Below are positions 1-9,686 of a stretch of DNA of 64,000 nucleotides, piece by piece. Numbering within the stretch: position 1 is the stretch's first letter; each line of letters starts with the position of its first letter. A program made the translations under genes and the position numbers. The notes under the pieces were generated by a model. The model was given only the letters and a program-made list of their open reading frames with translations, ran no database searches and was not told the DNA's origin. Source of the DNA: Coemansia sp. RSA 922 (taxonomy: Eukaryota > Kickxellomycota > Kickxellomycetes > Kickxellales > Kickxellaceae); NCBI GenBank assembly GCA_027577415.1, contig JANBQS010000003.1, forward strand, positions 28,547-92,546, read 5' to 3'.

Positions 1-252
1 TGTTAGATTTTAGAGCGAAGTGAACTAGCGTAGGCTTATAAAATAATGTGTCAATAAATTAATACTGGAAAGGTTAAAGAAGAGAAGAAAGATGTTAACC
101 GGTCAAACACGCACTATATCCAAAGTGCCAAACAAACCAGTGAACCATGGGAACGACTGAGCCGAGTCAATACATATGACAATGGTACCGAGATCCAAAA
201 GATATATTTAACAAGTTTTGATCAAGATTTATTCCTTAACCCAAAGTCCATT

Positions 253-1320
253 TTAAATAGACAGTCCATCTGCAGCAATAACCTTCCCATGCCGCTTCAA
301 CCATTCATCAACAAGAGTCATATAGTACTCTGGTGGGACTCGAGAGACCACTTTGTTCCAAGCAGATTTAACGGATTCTTCCTCTGGCTCAACGTCTTTT
401 GCTATCTGGCTTTTCATCCAAGGGAAGTATATAAAGTCGCAGGGTGCCAGATCTGGAGAGTACGGAGGCACCTTGAGTAAATGGAACTTTGGCGGGTCCA
501 TGTCCATAGGGCGATTGTGTGGCCGTGCATTGTCGAAGTGCATGTGTATTCTTGAAGGATAGTCGTTCCCATCCATAGACTTCCAAGCTTCGACGACTTG
601 TGGAATAACTTCTCCCTAGAAAATGGTTTATTTCATATACTCTCCACATCGACGGTAGTGCTCAAGGAGACACCCCTTTTGTGACACAAAGAATGTACAT
701 ATGACCTTACTTGGCCATACTGATTCAGCTCTGGGCACATCGTATCCTGTGAATGCACGACGTTCACTATATATCGGTGGTGTATGGAAAGATAAATAGG
801 TCTTGTCACCTGTCACAATGTTGGTGCGTGTCTGTAAAGTTGTGGCAGAAATCTAGTCTCGCTTCGATTTGGTCAGGCGTCAATACATGAGGTATCATAT
901 GGTCTATACAACGTTTGTATCCAAGCCGCTCAGTTACGATGCGCTTTGCCCTGACAGTACTACAGAGTCCAACGGTCGCTAGCTCCTCCCAAGTAATCCT
1001 AGGGTTCTCAACTATTTTGTCGTGAAATATTTCAGTTAACTCGTCATTATAGTAGTTCGGAATTCTGCCTGATCTGGGGCGATCTTCGAGGTTAAAATCT
1101 CCCTGTTCAAAGCGCTTATACCAATATCTAATGGTGTTCTTACAAACGCTCGCACCAGGTCCTAGGCCATGAATATATGGGAGAGCATCGTCCAAAGAAA
1201 GACCCTGAGCGAAACTGCCTAGAATAAAAACACGAAGGTGAGACTGAATTTCACTCTGGAATTCTAGGGTTAAATTTTGTGGAAAAGTTGATTCTTTTAA
1301 GAGGTATATTTTTAAATAGG
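253..1320 (-). mobile_element. Decayed mariner-like (IS630/Tc1/mariner) transposase
   Basis: Three reading-frame pieces on the minus strand together read as one mariner-type transposase. The 5' piece (about 1320-806) holds an HTH-type DNA-binding region with the linker motif DRPRSGRIP. The middle piece (about 816-628) has the first catalytic Asp in a TGDK context. The last piece (about 615-253) has the second Asp in FDNARPHN and the third in YSPDLAPCD. The last two Asp have 31 residues between them, shorter than the 34 of classical mariner. The copy is dead: there is a frameshift near 806-816 and two in-frame stops (628-630 and 616-618) between middle and last pieces. The open frame runs upstream of 1195 without a convincing ATG. 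I could not define terminal inverted repeats, so the ends given are those of recognisable coding sequence, not of the element. Confidence 0.8.
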
Positions 1321-1766
1321 AGAGGTATCAAAGTGAAGTAAGAGTGTAAAAGATGGTTGTTGTTTGCGATCTTGAAAAAGGCAAGGACTAGGGGGGCATA
1401 CGTGTTCTATGTTTTGGGAATCCAGACTCATTGAAAGTTTGACTGTAATTATCAACAATAACGATTTGTGTTTGCCCCCAATACTCGAGCGACTTTGGTG
1501 GTTGTGGTATTGCCCACACCATCAAGAGAGGCGACACTGTCCTTCGTTAATAAATTAATAAATCCTCATTTTATTTGAGCACACCTATTGCATAGAAAGC
1601 CTTGGAGGCAACTGTTCGTTTTGGGGTGTCTCCAAGCCACAGCTTCGTCGACCTTCTTTGGGGCTGAATTGGTTATTTTTTTAGCTTTACACCGCTTGGG
1701 AGAAGATCGCGCCACATTTGGGGATAATTTGGCTGTGGCTCATTTCTTTTTCCCTCTCATGGCGGG
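1321..1766. other. Gap between transposase remnant and small gene
   Basis: No coding sequence recognised. It probably contains the unseen right end of the mariner-like element and the upstream region of the small gene at 1869. A run TTAATAAATTAATA near 1549 resembles AATAAATTAATA near 51, but both are AT-rich, direct rather than inverted, and not diagnostic. Confidence 0.4.
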
Positions 1767-1774
1767 TATAAAAA
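1767..1774 (+). promoter_or_regulatory. TATA box of the small gene at 1869
   Basis: TATAAAAA in a GC-flanked context, 102 bp before the ATG at 1869. The spacing leaves room for a start site about 30 bp downstream and a leader of about 70 nt. Position and form match the TATA boxes of the related small genes elsewhere in the window. Confidence 0.65.
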
Positions 1775-1868
1775 GCCCACTTGGCGCGTCTTTTTTCTGT
1801 CATTCGAAACAAAGACTTTCAAATTTCACTTTACTCCATCATACCTACATTTCCCAAAGTCTATTGTC

Positions 1869-2216
1869 ATGATGTTAAAAACTAAATTGGTTGCCCCATA
1901 TGATCCTTATAGGATCTATGTTATATGTGCAGGAAATGGCGGTGTTCACAGAGAGACACATGTCTTCAATCGCCACAGCATCACTAACCTTGATACGCTG
2001 CTAGAAGAGGAGCGACGACATTATATCCGTGAGCAGCCTAGTATTAGTAACAACTTTATTCGGGCGCAATATAACACCAACTACTGTTGAATGTTAAACA
2101 TCAGCACTAATGCGCCTTATGTTCTTGAAGGCTGCCAATACATTTTTATAGGAAATGCAGCAGATGTGGTCGCTGCGACTAACAAGATATATTTTAAGAT
2201 GTTTGAAAATTTTTAA
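1869..2216 (+). pseudogene. Small orphan-family gene with one in-frame TGA (member G)
   Basis: From ATG 1869 the frame is open for 73 codons, meets a single TGA at 2088-2090, then continues in the same frame for 41 codons to TAA at 2214-2216. Read through, the product would be about 115 residues, the size of the intact relative at 41867 (114 aa). The part after the stop contains QYIFIGNA, which aligns with the second family motif (TYFLVANG at 63504, TYFVMAS at 40867) at the expected distance, about 34 residues, from the QPSISNNFIRAQ segment. The TATA box and leader look intact. I infer a recent nonsense mutation; stop readthrough, recoding or an assembly error are alternatives. The function of the family is unknown, and no signal peptide or membrane segment is visible. 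Confidence 0.55.
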
Positions 2217-3196
2217 CACTGATCTCTAATATAAATAATAGATGCTTCACTGCTCATGCCTTATCTTTCACATCTACCTTAAAGTTGTTAAAGTTTATAT
2301 GTCGTTGGATTGCACCCTAAAGGATTGTATGTGTAGTTATTTGCCCGTCATTTGCTCGTTATACAGGCAACATGTTGTTTACAACTACTAGTAACAACCA
2401 TATAACATAAATGCATAATATTTAGTGCTACGGAAAATAACAAGGTCACCTAGCTAAAGATGGGACATACCAACGCCAAAAGTAGTGCGCATTTTTTACC
2501 CAAGATGTCTGGCGAGTGTTGATTACAGAGTTTAAGCTAGCAAATCTTGGGGAAAATACCCAAAGTCGGTTGACAAAGGCGCTCATATTGGCTTTAATTG
2601 TTAATTCTTTTGTTTTCAAGCGCTATCGCATGCTTCCAGAATAACAAAAAAACAGATTAGGTATGCAAACATGTAGGCAAGGATATCCAATATGGCTGAT
2701 AAGAGGCAAACAACATTGAGGGCAAGGCCGTAGCCGATGTCCTGGCTAATTCAGACCAGCGTGCTGATTACACATAAGGGTGAGAATAAAGGATGCTCGA
2801 CAGACTACCCGACAACGTGATGCCACAATTTATGCCTGTGTACTTGCATGCAGAATGTTTGTCAATTAGCATCGCACTAGCAAACATGTGCTAAGCGACG
2901 TCCTAATGCCGCACTTGTAGCTGCAGGAGATTAAAGATAATGCTTAATGCAATTTGATGCACACGCTATATTCACTGAGAGATATTTGAACCAATTGACA
3001 ACATCTTCATTGTCAATGGCAGATTAGGTTTGACATTGCTGGCCATTCCAAATTCCTTTTTACTAAAGGTTCGCTCGATATCAAAATACTATAAAAGAAC
3101 ATTGCTTCACACTGCCTCTCCAATTGAGGAATATCAACATCCTTTACAACCTCTAAAGCAATTTTTAGCCAGCTCCATCAACAGCCTCTTTTTACG
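2217..3196. other. 980-bp AT-rich gap
   Basis: No ORF or RNA gene that I can support. A possible TATA element (ATAAAAG near 3091) lies about 105 bp before the HD-domain gene at 3197 and could belong to its promoter. Confidence 0.4.
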
Positions 3197-3829
3197 ATGA
3201 CCACCTCTAACACCACTACCATGACTCCCGAGCAACGTGTGAACAAGGTATTCCAGCTACTCGAAAATGCCAACAAGAAGGACTACATGGGCGAGAAAAT
3301 AACGCAGCTGGACCACGCTCTTCAAGCCGCGCAGCTCGCCAAGAAAGAGGGTGCCGACGAGGAGACCATTTTGGCCGCGCTTTTGCACGATATCGGTCAT
3401 CTCTGCCCATCAACGGAGCAATGCAGCGAGAGCCGTGGCAAGAACTGGGCAGCTTTCCACAAGACTGAAGCTGACATTAATGTCGGCGTCGTTGATCACG
3501 ATAGGGTTGGTGCCGAATACCTGCGCAAGCTTGGGTTCCCCAAGAAGACGTGCGAGTTGATCGAGTCTCACGTCTTGGCCAAGCGCTACCTTTCGACCAT
3601 TGATCCCTCGTATCATGCCGGCCTTAGCAGCGCCAGTAAGCAGTCGCTCAAGCTCCAGGGCGGCCCGTTCTCGCCAACCGAGATCCGCGAGTTTGAGAAG
3701 GACCCGCTCTTCAAGCAAAAGGTGCAGATTAGGAAGTGGGACGACGCCGCCAAGGTCATTGGTGTTAAGCCACCCGCCTTGGACACGTATCGCGATATGG
3801 CTATCAATAACTTGAAGCAAGCAGTTTAG
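3197..3829 (+). CDS. PhnZ/TmpB-like HD-domain protein
   Basis: A 210-residue HD-superfamily protein. Metal-binding motifs are visible in order: DHALQAA near residue 35, LLHDIGHL near residue 68, DHDRVGAEYL near residue 97 and SHVLAKRYL near residue 118, followed by the conserved stretch LKLQGGPFSP and a C-terminal RKWDDAAK. This arrangement matches the PhnZ/TmpB group, mixed-valence di-iron oxygenases that cleave 1-hydroxy-2-aminoethyl-phosphonates; many eukaryotic homologues have no tested substrate. I infer a di-iron oxygenase or a related HD enzyme, with phosphonate as the family-based guess only. It is intronless and starts at the first ATG after a short leader. No phosphonate-pathway neighbour lies beside it. 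A nucleotide phosphohydrolase activity cannot be excluded. Confidence 0.75.
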   Translation: MTTSNTTTMTPEQRVNKVFQLLENANKKDYMGEKITQLDHALQAAQLAKKEGADEETILAALLHDIGHLCPSTEQCSESRGKNWAAFHKTEADINVGVVDHDRVGAEYLRKLGFPKKTCELIESHVLAKRYLSTIDPSYHAGLSSASKQSLKLQGGPFSPTEIREFEKDPLFKQKVQIRKWDDAAKVIGVKPPALDTYRDMAINNLKQAV

Positions 3830-4735
3830 GCCATACGCTTAATGAGCGCCTCTATCTCTAGGGACAATTAGTATTTTACAGTTCATGTCTATACTGGGCT
3901 CTAATAAAATGATATATAAATCAAAATGTCATTATTTTACATTTGTGTGAGGCAACTGGATAAACACCTCTTCATAAAAGCTCCATAAAACGACATCCAG
4001 CTTGATAGACGGCAAGAACCCTTCCATCGACAGTTCAAAGCTCAACCCTGACATCATATTATTATTCAACGAGCAAGCAGAATTCCACTTCTGTGACGTG
4101 CATATGTTCCTTGGGGACAAGAGGAAGAAAATCGATCCCAAGCGTACAAGTCAGCTAGCCGACTATATACAGTCGCTTTGAGAGCAACAGCGCAACGAAC
4201 GAGTTCACATCCACCCTATTTTGTATTTTGCACGACCACAATAGCTTTTGCTATCGTTGCTCTCTCTATTTACCTACATGATGCTACACACAGAGCAAGG
4301 CTTCAGTGTTCTGAAAATTATTGTCAGTACTTACAAAGTAATCAAAAAAATAATAATAGAATCCTAAATATCCAAAAAAGGGAAAGAAAAGAACAGGCGA
4401 AGACTACTTCACACTTTCTTTTTGCAATCTGAGAAGTACTGCGCGAGATTGTCCCCCTTATCCGCCGCGAGTATCTTGTCTGTGATATCTGCTCTATGCC
4501 GTAGTTTTTAGCGTGTGATCATCATCGATTTTTTTTGCTGAAGATTAATCAAGCACGTGGACAATGGGCGGGCGCGCTCGGACCCGCATGCTGAAAGTGA
4601 CGACTGACACATGTCAGCCACAAGTGTCCGTTACCCACGCTGCTAATAAAAAGGGGGGGGGAAAGCGGTTCCAAAGTTCATCAGCCTTCCTTATCTTTAT
4701 CTTGCTTCAACTTTATCGCTACCCAACTTCTAAAT
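3830..4735. other. 906-bp gap before the SDR gene
   Basis: Mostly AT-rich. A minus-strand open stretch of 69 codons (4141-3932) without an ATG start ends in a plausible amphipathic sequence, and a TATATA lies upstream of it near 4164, but I recognise no family and do not call a gene. A CACGTG is at 4554-4559 and a poly-G run near 4653 precedes the SDR leader. Confidence 0.35.
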
Positions 4736-5635
4736 ATGAGCCTCAAGGACACTGTTGTATTCATCACGGGCGGATCTCGCGGCATCGGTGAGGCGATTGC
4801 AGTGCGCCTGGCCAAGGAAGGCGCCAGCATCGCTATTGCGGCAAAGACAGCCGACACCAACTCCAAGCTGCCTGGCACTATCCACACGGCAGCCAAGGCC
4901 ATCGAGGCGGCAGGTGGCAAGGCTCTGGCCTTGCAATGCGATATCCGCGATGAGGAGCAGGTACAGCGGGCCATAGACCAGACAGTAGCGACATTCGGAC
5001 ACTTGGACGTAGTAATCAACAACGCATCGGCGATCTTCCTCGAGAGCACTGAGCAGACCCCCGCCAAGCGGTACGACCTGATGCACAACATCAATGGACG
5101 CGGTACGTGGCTAGTGACTAAGCTGGCTCTGCCGCACTTGAAAAAGTCGCGCAACCCGCGAGTCCTCACACTTAGCCCGCCGCTGGACATGAGCCCCAAG
5201 TGGTTCGAAAAGACACCGGCTTATACGATGGCCAAGTACAACATGTCGATGCTCGTGATCGGCCATGCTGGCGAGTTTGCCAAGCATGGAATTGCAGTCA
5301 ACGCTTTGTGGCCCTACACTGTTATCGAGACGGCAGCGCTCAATATGATCTCGCAGTCAAAGAGCAAGCCCAACCTGCGCACGCCCGAGATCATGGCCGA
5401 TGCGGCCCTAGAGTTGCTGAGCAAGCCAGCGACGTTTACTGGCAACTTGTGCATTGACGAAGTGATATTGCGTGAGGCTGGTGTGCGCGATATGGCGCGG
5501 TATGCGCTTACGCCCGGCACTCGCGACGAAGACATGGAGCTCGACGGGTTCTTGAGCGAGGCTGACCATGCTCGCGTGGCGATGCTGCGCAAGATGCACA
5601 AGAGCGATACTGCGGCAGCAAAGGCCAAATTGTAA
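4736..5635 (+). CDS. HSDL2-like short-chain dehydrogenase/reductase
   Basis: A 299-residue SDR. The Rossmann dinucleotide motif TGGSRGIGE is at residues 11-19, NNAS at 95-98, and the catalytic YxxxK is Y163/K167 in PAYTMAKYNM. The segment after the first strand and the AVNALWPYTVIETAA region match hydroxysteroid dehydrogenase-like protein 2 (HSDL2), usually peroxisomal or mitochondrial and linked to lipid metabolism. Animal HSDL2 carries a C-terminal SCP2 lipid-binding domain; this protein ends after the SDR fold, as fungal relatives often do. The C-terminal AKL is a classical PTS1 tripeptide, so peroxisomal import is likely. Substrate unknown. Intronless; the start is the first ATG, and the protein begins directly at the first strand of the fold. 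Confidence 0.85.
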   Translation: MSLKDTVVFITGGSRGIGEAIAVRLAKEGASIAIAAKTADTNSKLPGTIHTAAKAIEAAGGKALALQCDIRDEEQVQRAIDQTVATFGHLDVVINNASAIFLESTEQTPAKRYDLMHNINGRGTWLVTKLALPHLKKSRNPRVLTLSPPLDMSPKWFEKTPAYTMAKYNMSMLVIGHAGEFAKHGIAVNALWPYTVIETAALNMISQSKSKPNLRTPEIMADAALELLSKPATFTGNLCIDEVILREAGVRDMARYALTPGTRDEDMELDGFLSEADHARVAMLRKMHKSDTAAAKAKL

Positions 5636-5744
5636 TAGTTTTGACATATTTGCTACAATTGAGATATTCGCAAGTATGATTGATAGATATGTAACATGAT
5701 AAAAAGATATACTGGAGTGTCTAGCCAAGAGAGTGCTCATGGGC

Positions 5745-7418
5745 CTAGGGCCGCTTGGAGATGATAAGGTTGCAGTCTCTGGCCGGGTACTTTGGAATCA
5801 TGGCGACGAGGTTCGTGCGCGGCATGATGACAGGAAGGCCATTCTCGTCCAGGTTCTTTGGCGTGTAGAGGGCGTCAGCGGGCAAGGCAAAGTCGTATCT
5901 GTTGAGGATGTTGGCCAGTGTGGTCATCATCTCGACCATGACAAGGTGTCTGCCGGGGCAAATGCGCACGCCGGCAGAAAGCGTCAGGAGATTGCGACGG
6001 TTGGCGTCGTTGTTGATAAACCGCGATGGATCATAAAGATGCGGGTTGACCCAAGTGTCCGGGTTCTTGTTGGCCGCCGCCGTGCTGACAGCGACAGAAA
6101 AGCCCTCGGGGATAAAGTGGCCGCGCAGCGTAATGCCGCCCTTTGGTATAATACGCGGCAAGTTAGTCGACACTGGGCATAGTCTTAGCGACTCGTAGAT
6201 ACACGCCTCGAGGTACGGCAAATGCTCCTTGGCCATATCAAATGTGATTAGTTGGTCTCTGGAAAACGCGCGGCGTACCTCGTCGACTACCAGTTTGTAG
6301 TGTGCTGGGTAGATCATCAGCAAGTGAATGGTCCAAGCAAGCGCCGTGGAGCTGGTATCGGCTCCGCTGAGCAAAACCATGATTGTTTCGGTAATAACCT
6401 GCGAAGACGTCATCTTGATGTTGGACTCGGGATCCTCGGCGTCGATAAATGACTGCAAAATGTCGTTGGGCTTGGCCAAACCCTTGGACAAGTGCTGCTT
6501 GCGCTCGTTGATGGCGCGGTGACCAAAGGCAAAAAAGTCATCAACGTCCTTGCGCAACAGCCAGTTCACCAGGCCTCTGAGCGGCCAGCCCTTGACGGCG
6601 GGCAGCACCATTTGGATAATCATTAGCGCGAACGTCTTTTCGACCCAGTGAGAAATAGTTTTGTCACCGGTAGTCAGCGACCGGTGCTCCTTGCCGAATC
6701 CCAGTGAGCTGATAATATCAAACGACATCAAAGTCATATCGTAGTAATAACACACTCGAGCCTTATTGGTACCGATATTAGACTGCTCAATGTACGCGTC
6801 CCATTTGTCCATTAACTGCTGCACACCGGCAGCCAAAATGGTCGGTTCCATCTTGTGCAGGCCAGCCATACTCAGCGTGGGTCCGACTTGGCGGCGTCGC
6901 TGTTTGTTGAGTTCGGCATCGCGAGTGAGAAAGATATTTGGCTCCATAAAATCGACGTTCTCGTATAGCGTATCCTTGATAAAAGAATAGCTGCTGAGGA
7001 TCAAGCGACAGTCCTCGGGATGACAGATTGCGACCTTTTGTGGTTCCATTACGTAGATGTTGCCGTACTGCTCGCAGTCACTGACCATATCGTCGTTTGT
7101 GCATCGAGTTAGACCCGCGATCAGCGACGGCAATGAGCTTAGACGGGAGAGAAAGGGGCCAGGCATATTGCGCAACGGCGAAAAGCACAGCGCGTAAATG
7201 GTCCTCCATGCTGTATAAACCACGACACCGGCGCATACGTGTGATGGACGCAGAGCCCAGGCCACAGCCGCCAATATTTGCTGCGAGAGGCTGGCATAGT
7301 CGATGCTTGCGACTACAGAACTGACACCGCGCAGTGCATGTGGCACGGTTATTGTGCGGTTGATGGCACGAATGGCCTGTGTAAAATGTAATGAAGAAGA
7401 TGTGAGTGCTGCGTCCAT
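5745..7418 (-). CDS. Cytochrome P450 monooxygenase
   Basis: A 557-residue class II P450. A hydrophobic stretch near residues 60-85 is the likely ER anchor, followed by the proline-rich hinge MPGPFLSRL. The I-helix oxygen-binding motif is SGADTSS, the K-helix ExxR is ESLR, and DPSRF is the PERF-like motif. The heme-ligand loop reads SAGVRICPGRHL, with the Cys ligand in place. The usual Phe that opens FxxGxRxCxG is Leu here. I chose ATG 7418 because the frame upstream only offers a TTG. Convergent with the SDR (stops 110 bp apart); co-function is not implied. The substrate cannot be read from the sequence; fungal P450s of this size act in sterol, fatty acid or secondary metabolism. Confidence 0.9.
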   Translation of the reverse strand: MDAALTSSSLHFTQAIRAINRTITVPHALRGVSSVVASIDYASLSQQILAAVAWALRPSHVCAGVVVYTAWRTIYALCFSPLRNMPGPFLSRLSSLPSLIAGLTRCTNDDMVSDCEQYGNIYVMEPQKVAICHPEDCRLILSSYSFIKDTLYENVDFMEPNIFLTRDAELNKQRRRQVGPTLSMAGLHKMEPTILAAGVQQLMDKWDAYIEQSNIGTNKARVCYYYDMTLMSFDIISSLGFGKEHRSLTTGDKTISHWVEKTFALMIIQMVLPAVKGWPLRGLVNWLLRKDVDDFFAFGHRAINERKQHLSKGLAKPNDILQSFIDAEDPESNIKMTSSQVITETIMVLLSGADTSSTALAWTIHLLMIYPAHYKLVVDEVRRAFSRDQLITFDMAKEHLPYLEACIYESLRLCPVSTNLPRIIPKGGITLRGHFIPEGFSVAVSTAAANKNPDTWVNPHLYDPSRFINNDANRRNLLTLSAGVRICPGRHLVMVEMMTTLANILNRYDFALPADALYTPKNLDENGLPVIMPRTNLVAMIPKYPARDCNLIISKRP

Positions 7419-8036
7419 TCGAAAGAGCAACCGGGATTACGAACAATGCAGTGCTCGATCAGCCAGAATAAATGATGCAAAAAAGAAGTTATAGACACAC
7501 GATACTTGGAGAAGGAGGACCAGAAAAAATATCGCTTGCTGCGAAGAAGGTGACTGCCAGAGGATGTGCAGGCCCTCTATAAAGGCATAAAAATAGAGAC
7601 CGCGGGCAAACCACGGGAAAAATATTGCAGTCCAGTAGAAGAGGGGGTGGGTATTGGCCCCCGTAGCCCCCGTGGTCAAGCCCAAAAAGAGAAACTCCTT
7701 TTTCCAATGTCATTCTTTTAGAGACCACGGGCGTGCTTTTGCATCACCTCCGAGAATATAAAAAAAAAAGTTGGGTGGATTGGGTGCCACAAGGCAAGGG
7801 AGACTGAGTGAAAGAAGGAGGGAGGCTTAGTGCCTGAGGGCGTGCAATATTTCTGCAGGGATTTACTTCATGCGTTTAGCTTGTGCTGTTAGCCTCTCTC
7901 TTTCTGTCGGCCCATCAAACCTATACTCACAAGCATGTGGTTTTGATGGACTAGGCAAAATAAAAAAATCTCTACGATCGCCCGCAGATTACAGCCAAGA
8001 CAAAGAAAAAATAATTGCGTCAATCTTCACTCCTTA
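7419..8036. other. Gap upstream of the P450 gene
   Basis: The P450 promoter and leader lie on the minus strand side. A plus-strand ORF at 7870-8067 (65 codons) has no recognisable features. No RNA gene or repeat seen. Confidence 0.35.
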
Positions 8037-8430
8037 TCACCGAACAATAGCCAATTCGGACAATTGAAAACCATGTCTCTGGAAGAACACATTTTTAGCA
8101 CGCCATATCCAGATCTCAATTTTTTTGCATGTTCCTGGTACATCCTTTACAATGTCGAATGGTGTCTCATTAGGAGATTCATGCGGGATAAATGTATTGT
8201 CGCATGCATTAATAATTAATTTTACAAGTCGGATACCCACTATGCCCTCCCTCGATTTCTGGCACAGTACTAATTAGGCTTCTATGAAGAATCTGAGTGC
8301 CAATATGGCAAGTGCACAACCCAACAGTGGCGGGACTGCTACTAATGTAGCCACACTGACACATGCCTGTGTAACATTACATCCAACAGCAAGTCTTTGG
8401 GTGGGGAAGTGATTGCAAACCCCAGCCTCA
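8037..8430 (-). pseudogene. Remnant of a membrane protein, frame interrupted by TAA
   Basis: On the minus strand one frame is open from about 8430 to 8277, stops at TAA 8276-8274, and continues open to the terminal stop at 8037. The part before the stop encodes a hydrophobic helix (ACVSVATLVAVPPLL and onward, ending RFFIEA). The part after it has 78 codons with no methionine and includes FIPHESPNETPFDIV and KIEIWIWRAK. The upstream edge coincides with a T-rich AG that looks like a 3' splice site (8431-8432). I read this as the 3' exon of a transmembrane protein carrying a nonsense codon. I do not recognise the family. The absence of Met and the splice-like edge argue against an independent small gene. 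Confidence 0.35.
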
Positions 8431-8756
8431 CTAAAAAAAAAGAAGAGATTATTATTATAAGAAATTGTACTGGGATCTGGTAATGGATTTTGGATTTTTC
8501 TTTCGTTCTTTTTATCCTGCGTCAGACTAGTCTTTTCCGCTTATCCCGCCTTTGAAGATACACCTTCTCAAAGTGGATTAGCACGAGATAAGCCCGTAGT
8601 CTCATGCCGCTAATTGTAGCAAAGAGTGGACATGCGGAAACGGTCTTGCTTGTAAAGATCTTTATGATGGCGACATCTCGGCATAAACCGAAATCCCACG
8701 TGTGATTATGAGTGGGCAAGATCAGCTCAATCAATTTAGTTTTTTGACTCAAAAAA
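8431..8756. other. Gap, nothing recognised
   Basis: Contains a poly-A/T stretch and the 3' flank of the 6-phosphogluconolactonase gene. If the remnant at 8037-8430 had upstream exons they should be here, but I see none. Confidence 0.3.
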
Positions 8757-9521
8757 TCACAGCTTAAACTCGGCTGGCTTATTGACGGTAAGATACTTTG
8801 CCGTGGCGTCGTCGAGGAACCAGTACAAGCTGCCCTCAGTCGGAGCCACACGGGCAGCGGGCAAGGTCTGGTCGCGCCCATCGACGATCAGCTTGACAGT
8901 ATCGCTCTTGCTGCCACCAGTAACGACAAACACCACGTTCCTAGCCTGGTTGAGCACGGGAACCGTCAGCGTGATGCGACTAGCCGGGGGCTTGGGCGAG
9001 TCATCGATGAACGTCACCCATTTGCTCTTCTCCTGGACTTGCGGGTACCCCGGGAACAGCGAGCAAGTATGTCCATCGGGTCCAATACCCAGCAAGATAC
9101 AGTCAAAAGCAGGCGGCTGGTTCACTACATCGCATCCAAGCGCCTTGGACATTTGCAAGTCATAGTCCTCGGCCGCCAGCTTTGAATCAAGGACAAGCGC
9201 CTCGTTGATCCTGATGATCTGATTATCGGGAATCGGGACATGGCTGAGAAGCTCGTCTTTGACTAGCTTGTAGTTGGACTCGGCATCTGTGTGCTCGACG
9301 CACCGCTCGTCCGAAAAGAACACAAACCACTTGCCAAAGTCCACGCTCTTGTTGTCCTTCAAGTACTTTGCAACTGTCGCTGGCAACGATCCGCCAGAGA
9401 ACGCTACAGAAAACTTTCCGTGTCTCTTAATCGCCTCTGCCGAAGCCTGCGCTAAGAACTTGTCTAGCGCTTGGGCCACTTGATCGGCGTTGGGAAACGA
9501 GTACACTTTTGGCTGCTGCAT
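8757..9521 (-). CDS. 6-phosphogluconolactonase
   Basis: A 254-residue enzyme of the glucosamine-6-phosphate isomerase/6PGL family, hydrolysing 6-phosphogluconolactone to 6-phosphogluconate in the oxidative pentose phosphate pathway (cytosol). Diagnostic motifs are FSGGSLP near residue 40, FFSDERCV near residue 69 and LLGIGPDGHTCSLFPG near residue 140; the last is the 6PGL signature. Length is normal for a fungal SOL/6PGL protein. ATG 9521 (MQQPKVYSF) is preferred; the frame extends upstream, but that segment is low-complexity and covers a poly-C tract in the leader. Intronless. Confidence 0.93.
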   Translation of the reverse strand: MQQPKVYSFPNADQVAQALDKFLAQASAEAIKRHGKFSVAFSGGSLPATVAKYLKDNKSVDFGKWFVFFSDERCVEHTDAESNYKLVKDELLSHVPIPDNQIIRINEALVLDSKLAAEDYDLQMSKALGCDVVNQPPAFDCILLGIGPDGHTCSLFPGYPQVQEKSKWVTFIDDSPKPPASRITLTVPVLNQARNVVFVVTGGSKSDTVKLIVDGRDQTLPAARVAPTEGSLYWFLDDATAKYLTVNKPAEFKL

Positions 9522-9686
9522 CTTTTTTGAGAGAGAGTTGTAGTGACAATAAATTGTACAAAGTAAAGAAGAAAAAGTGTAGTAGGAAGTTCGACTGCAT
9601 GAAGTAGCCTCATTTCTCCCCCCCCCCCTGATCCCATCTCCTCCCCCTGATCCCAATCGCCTATCGAGAAACCTACTCCGGATATC

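Noticed and set aside
51..1562. AT-rich similarity (AATAAATTAATA) flanking the mariner relic as terminal repeats
   Set aside because: The match is direct rather than inverted, short, and in AT-rich sequence.
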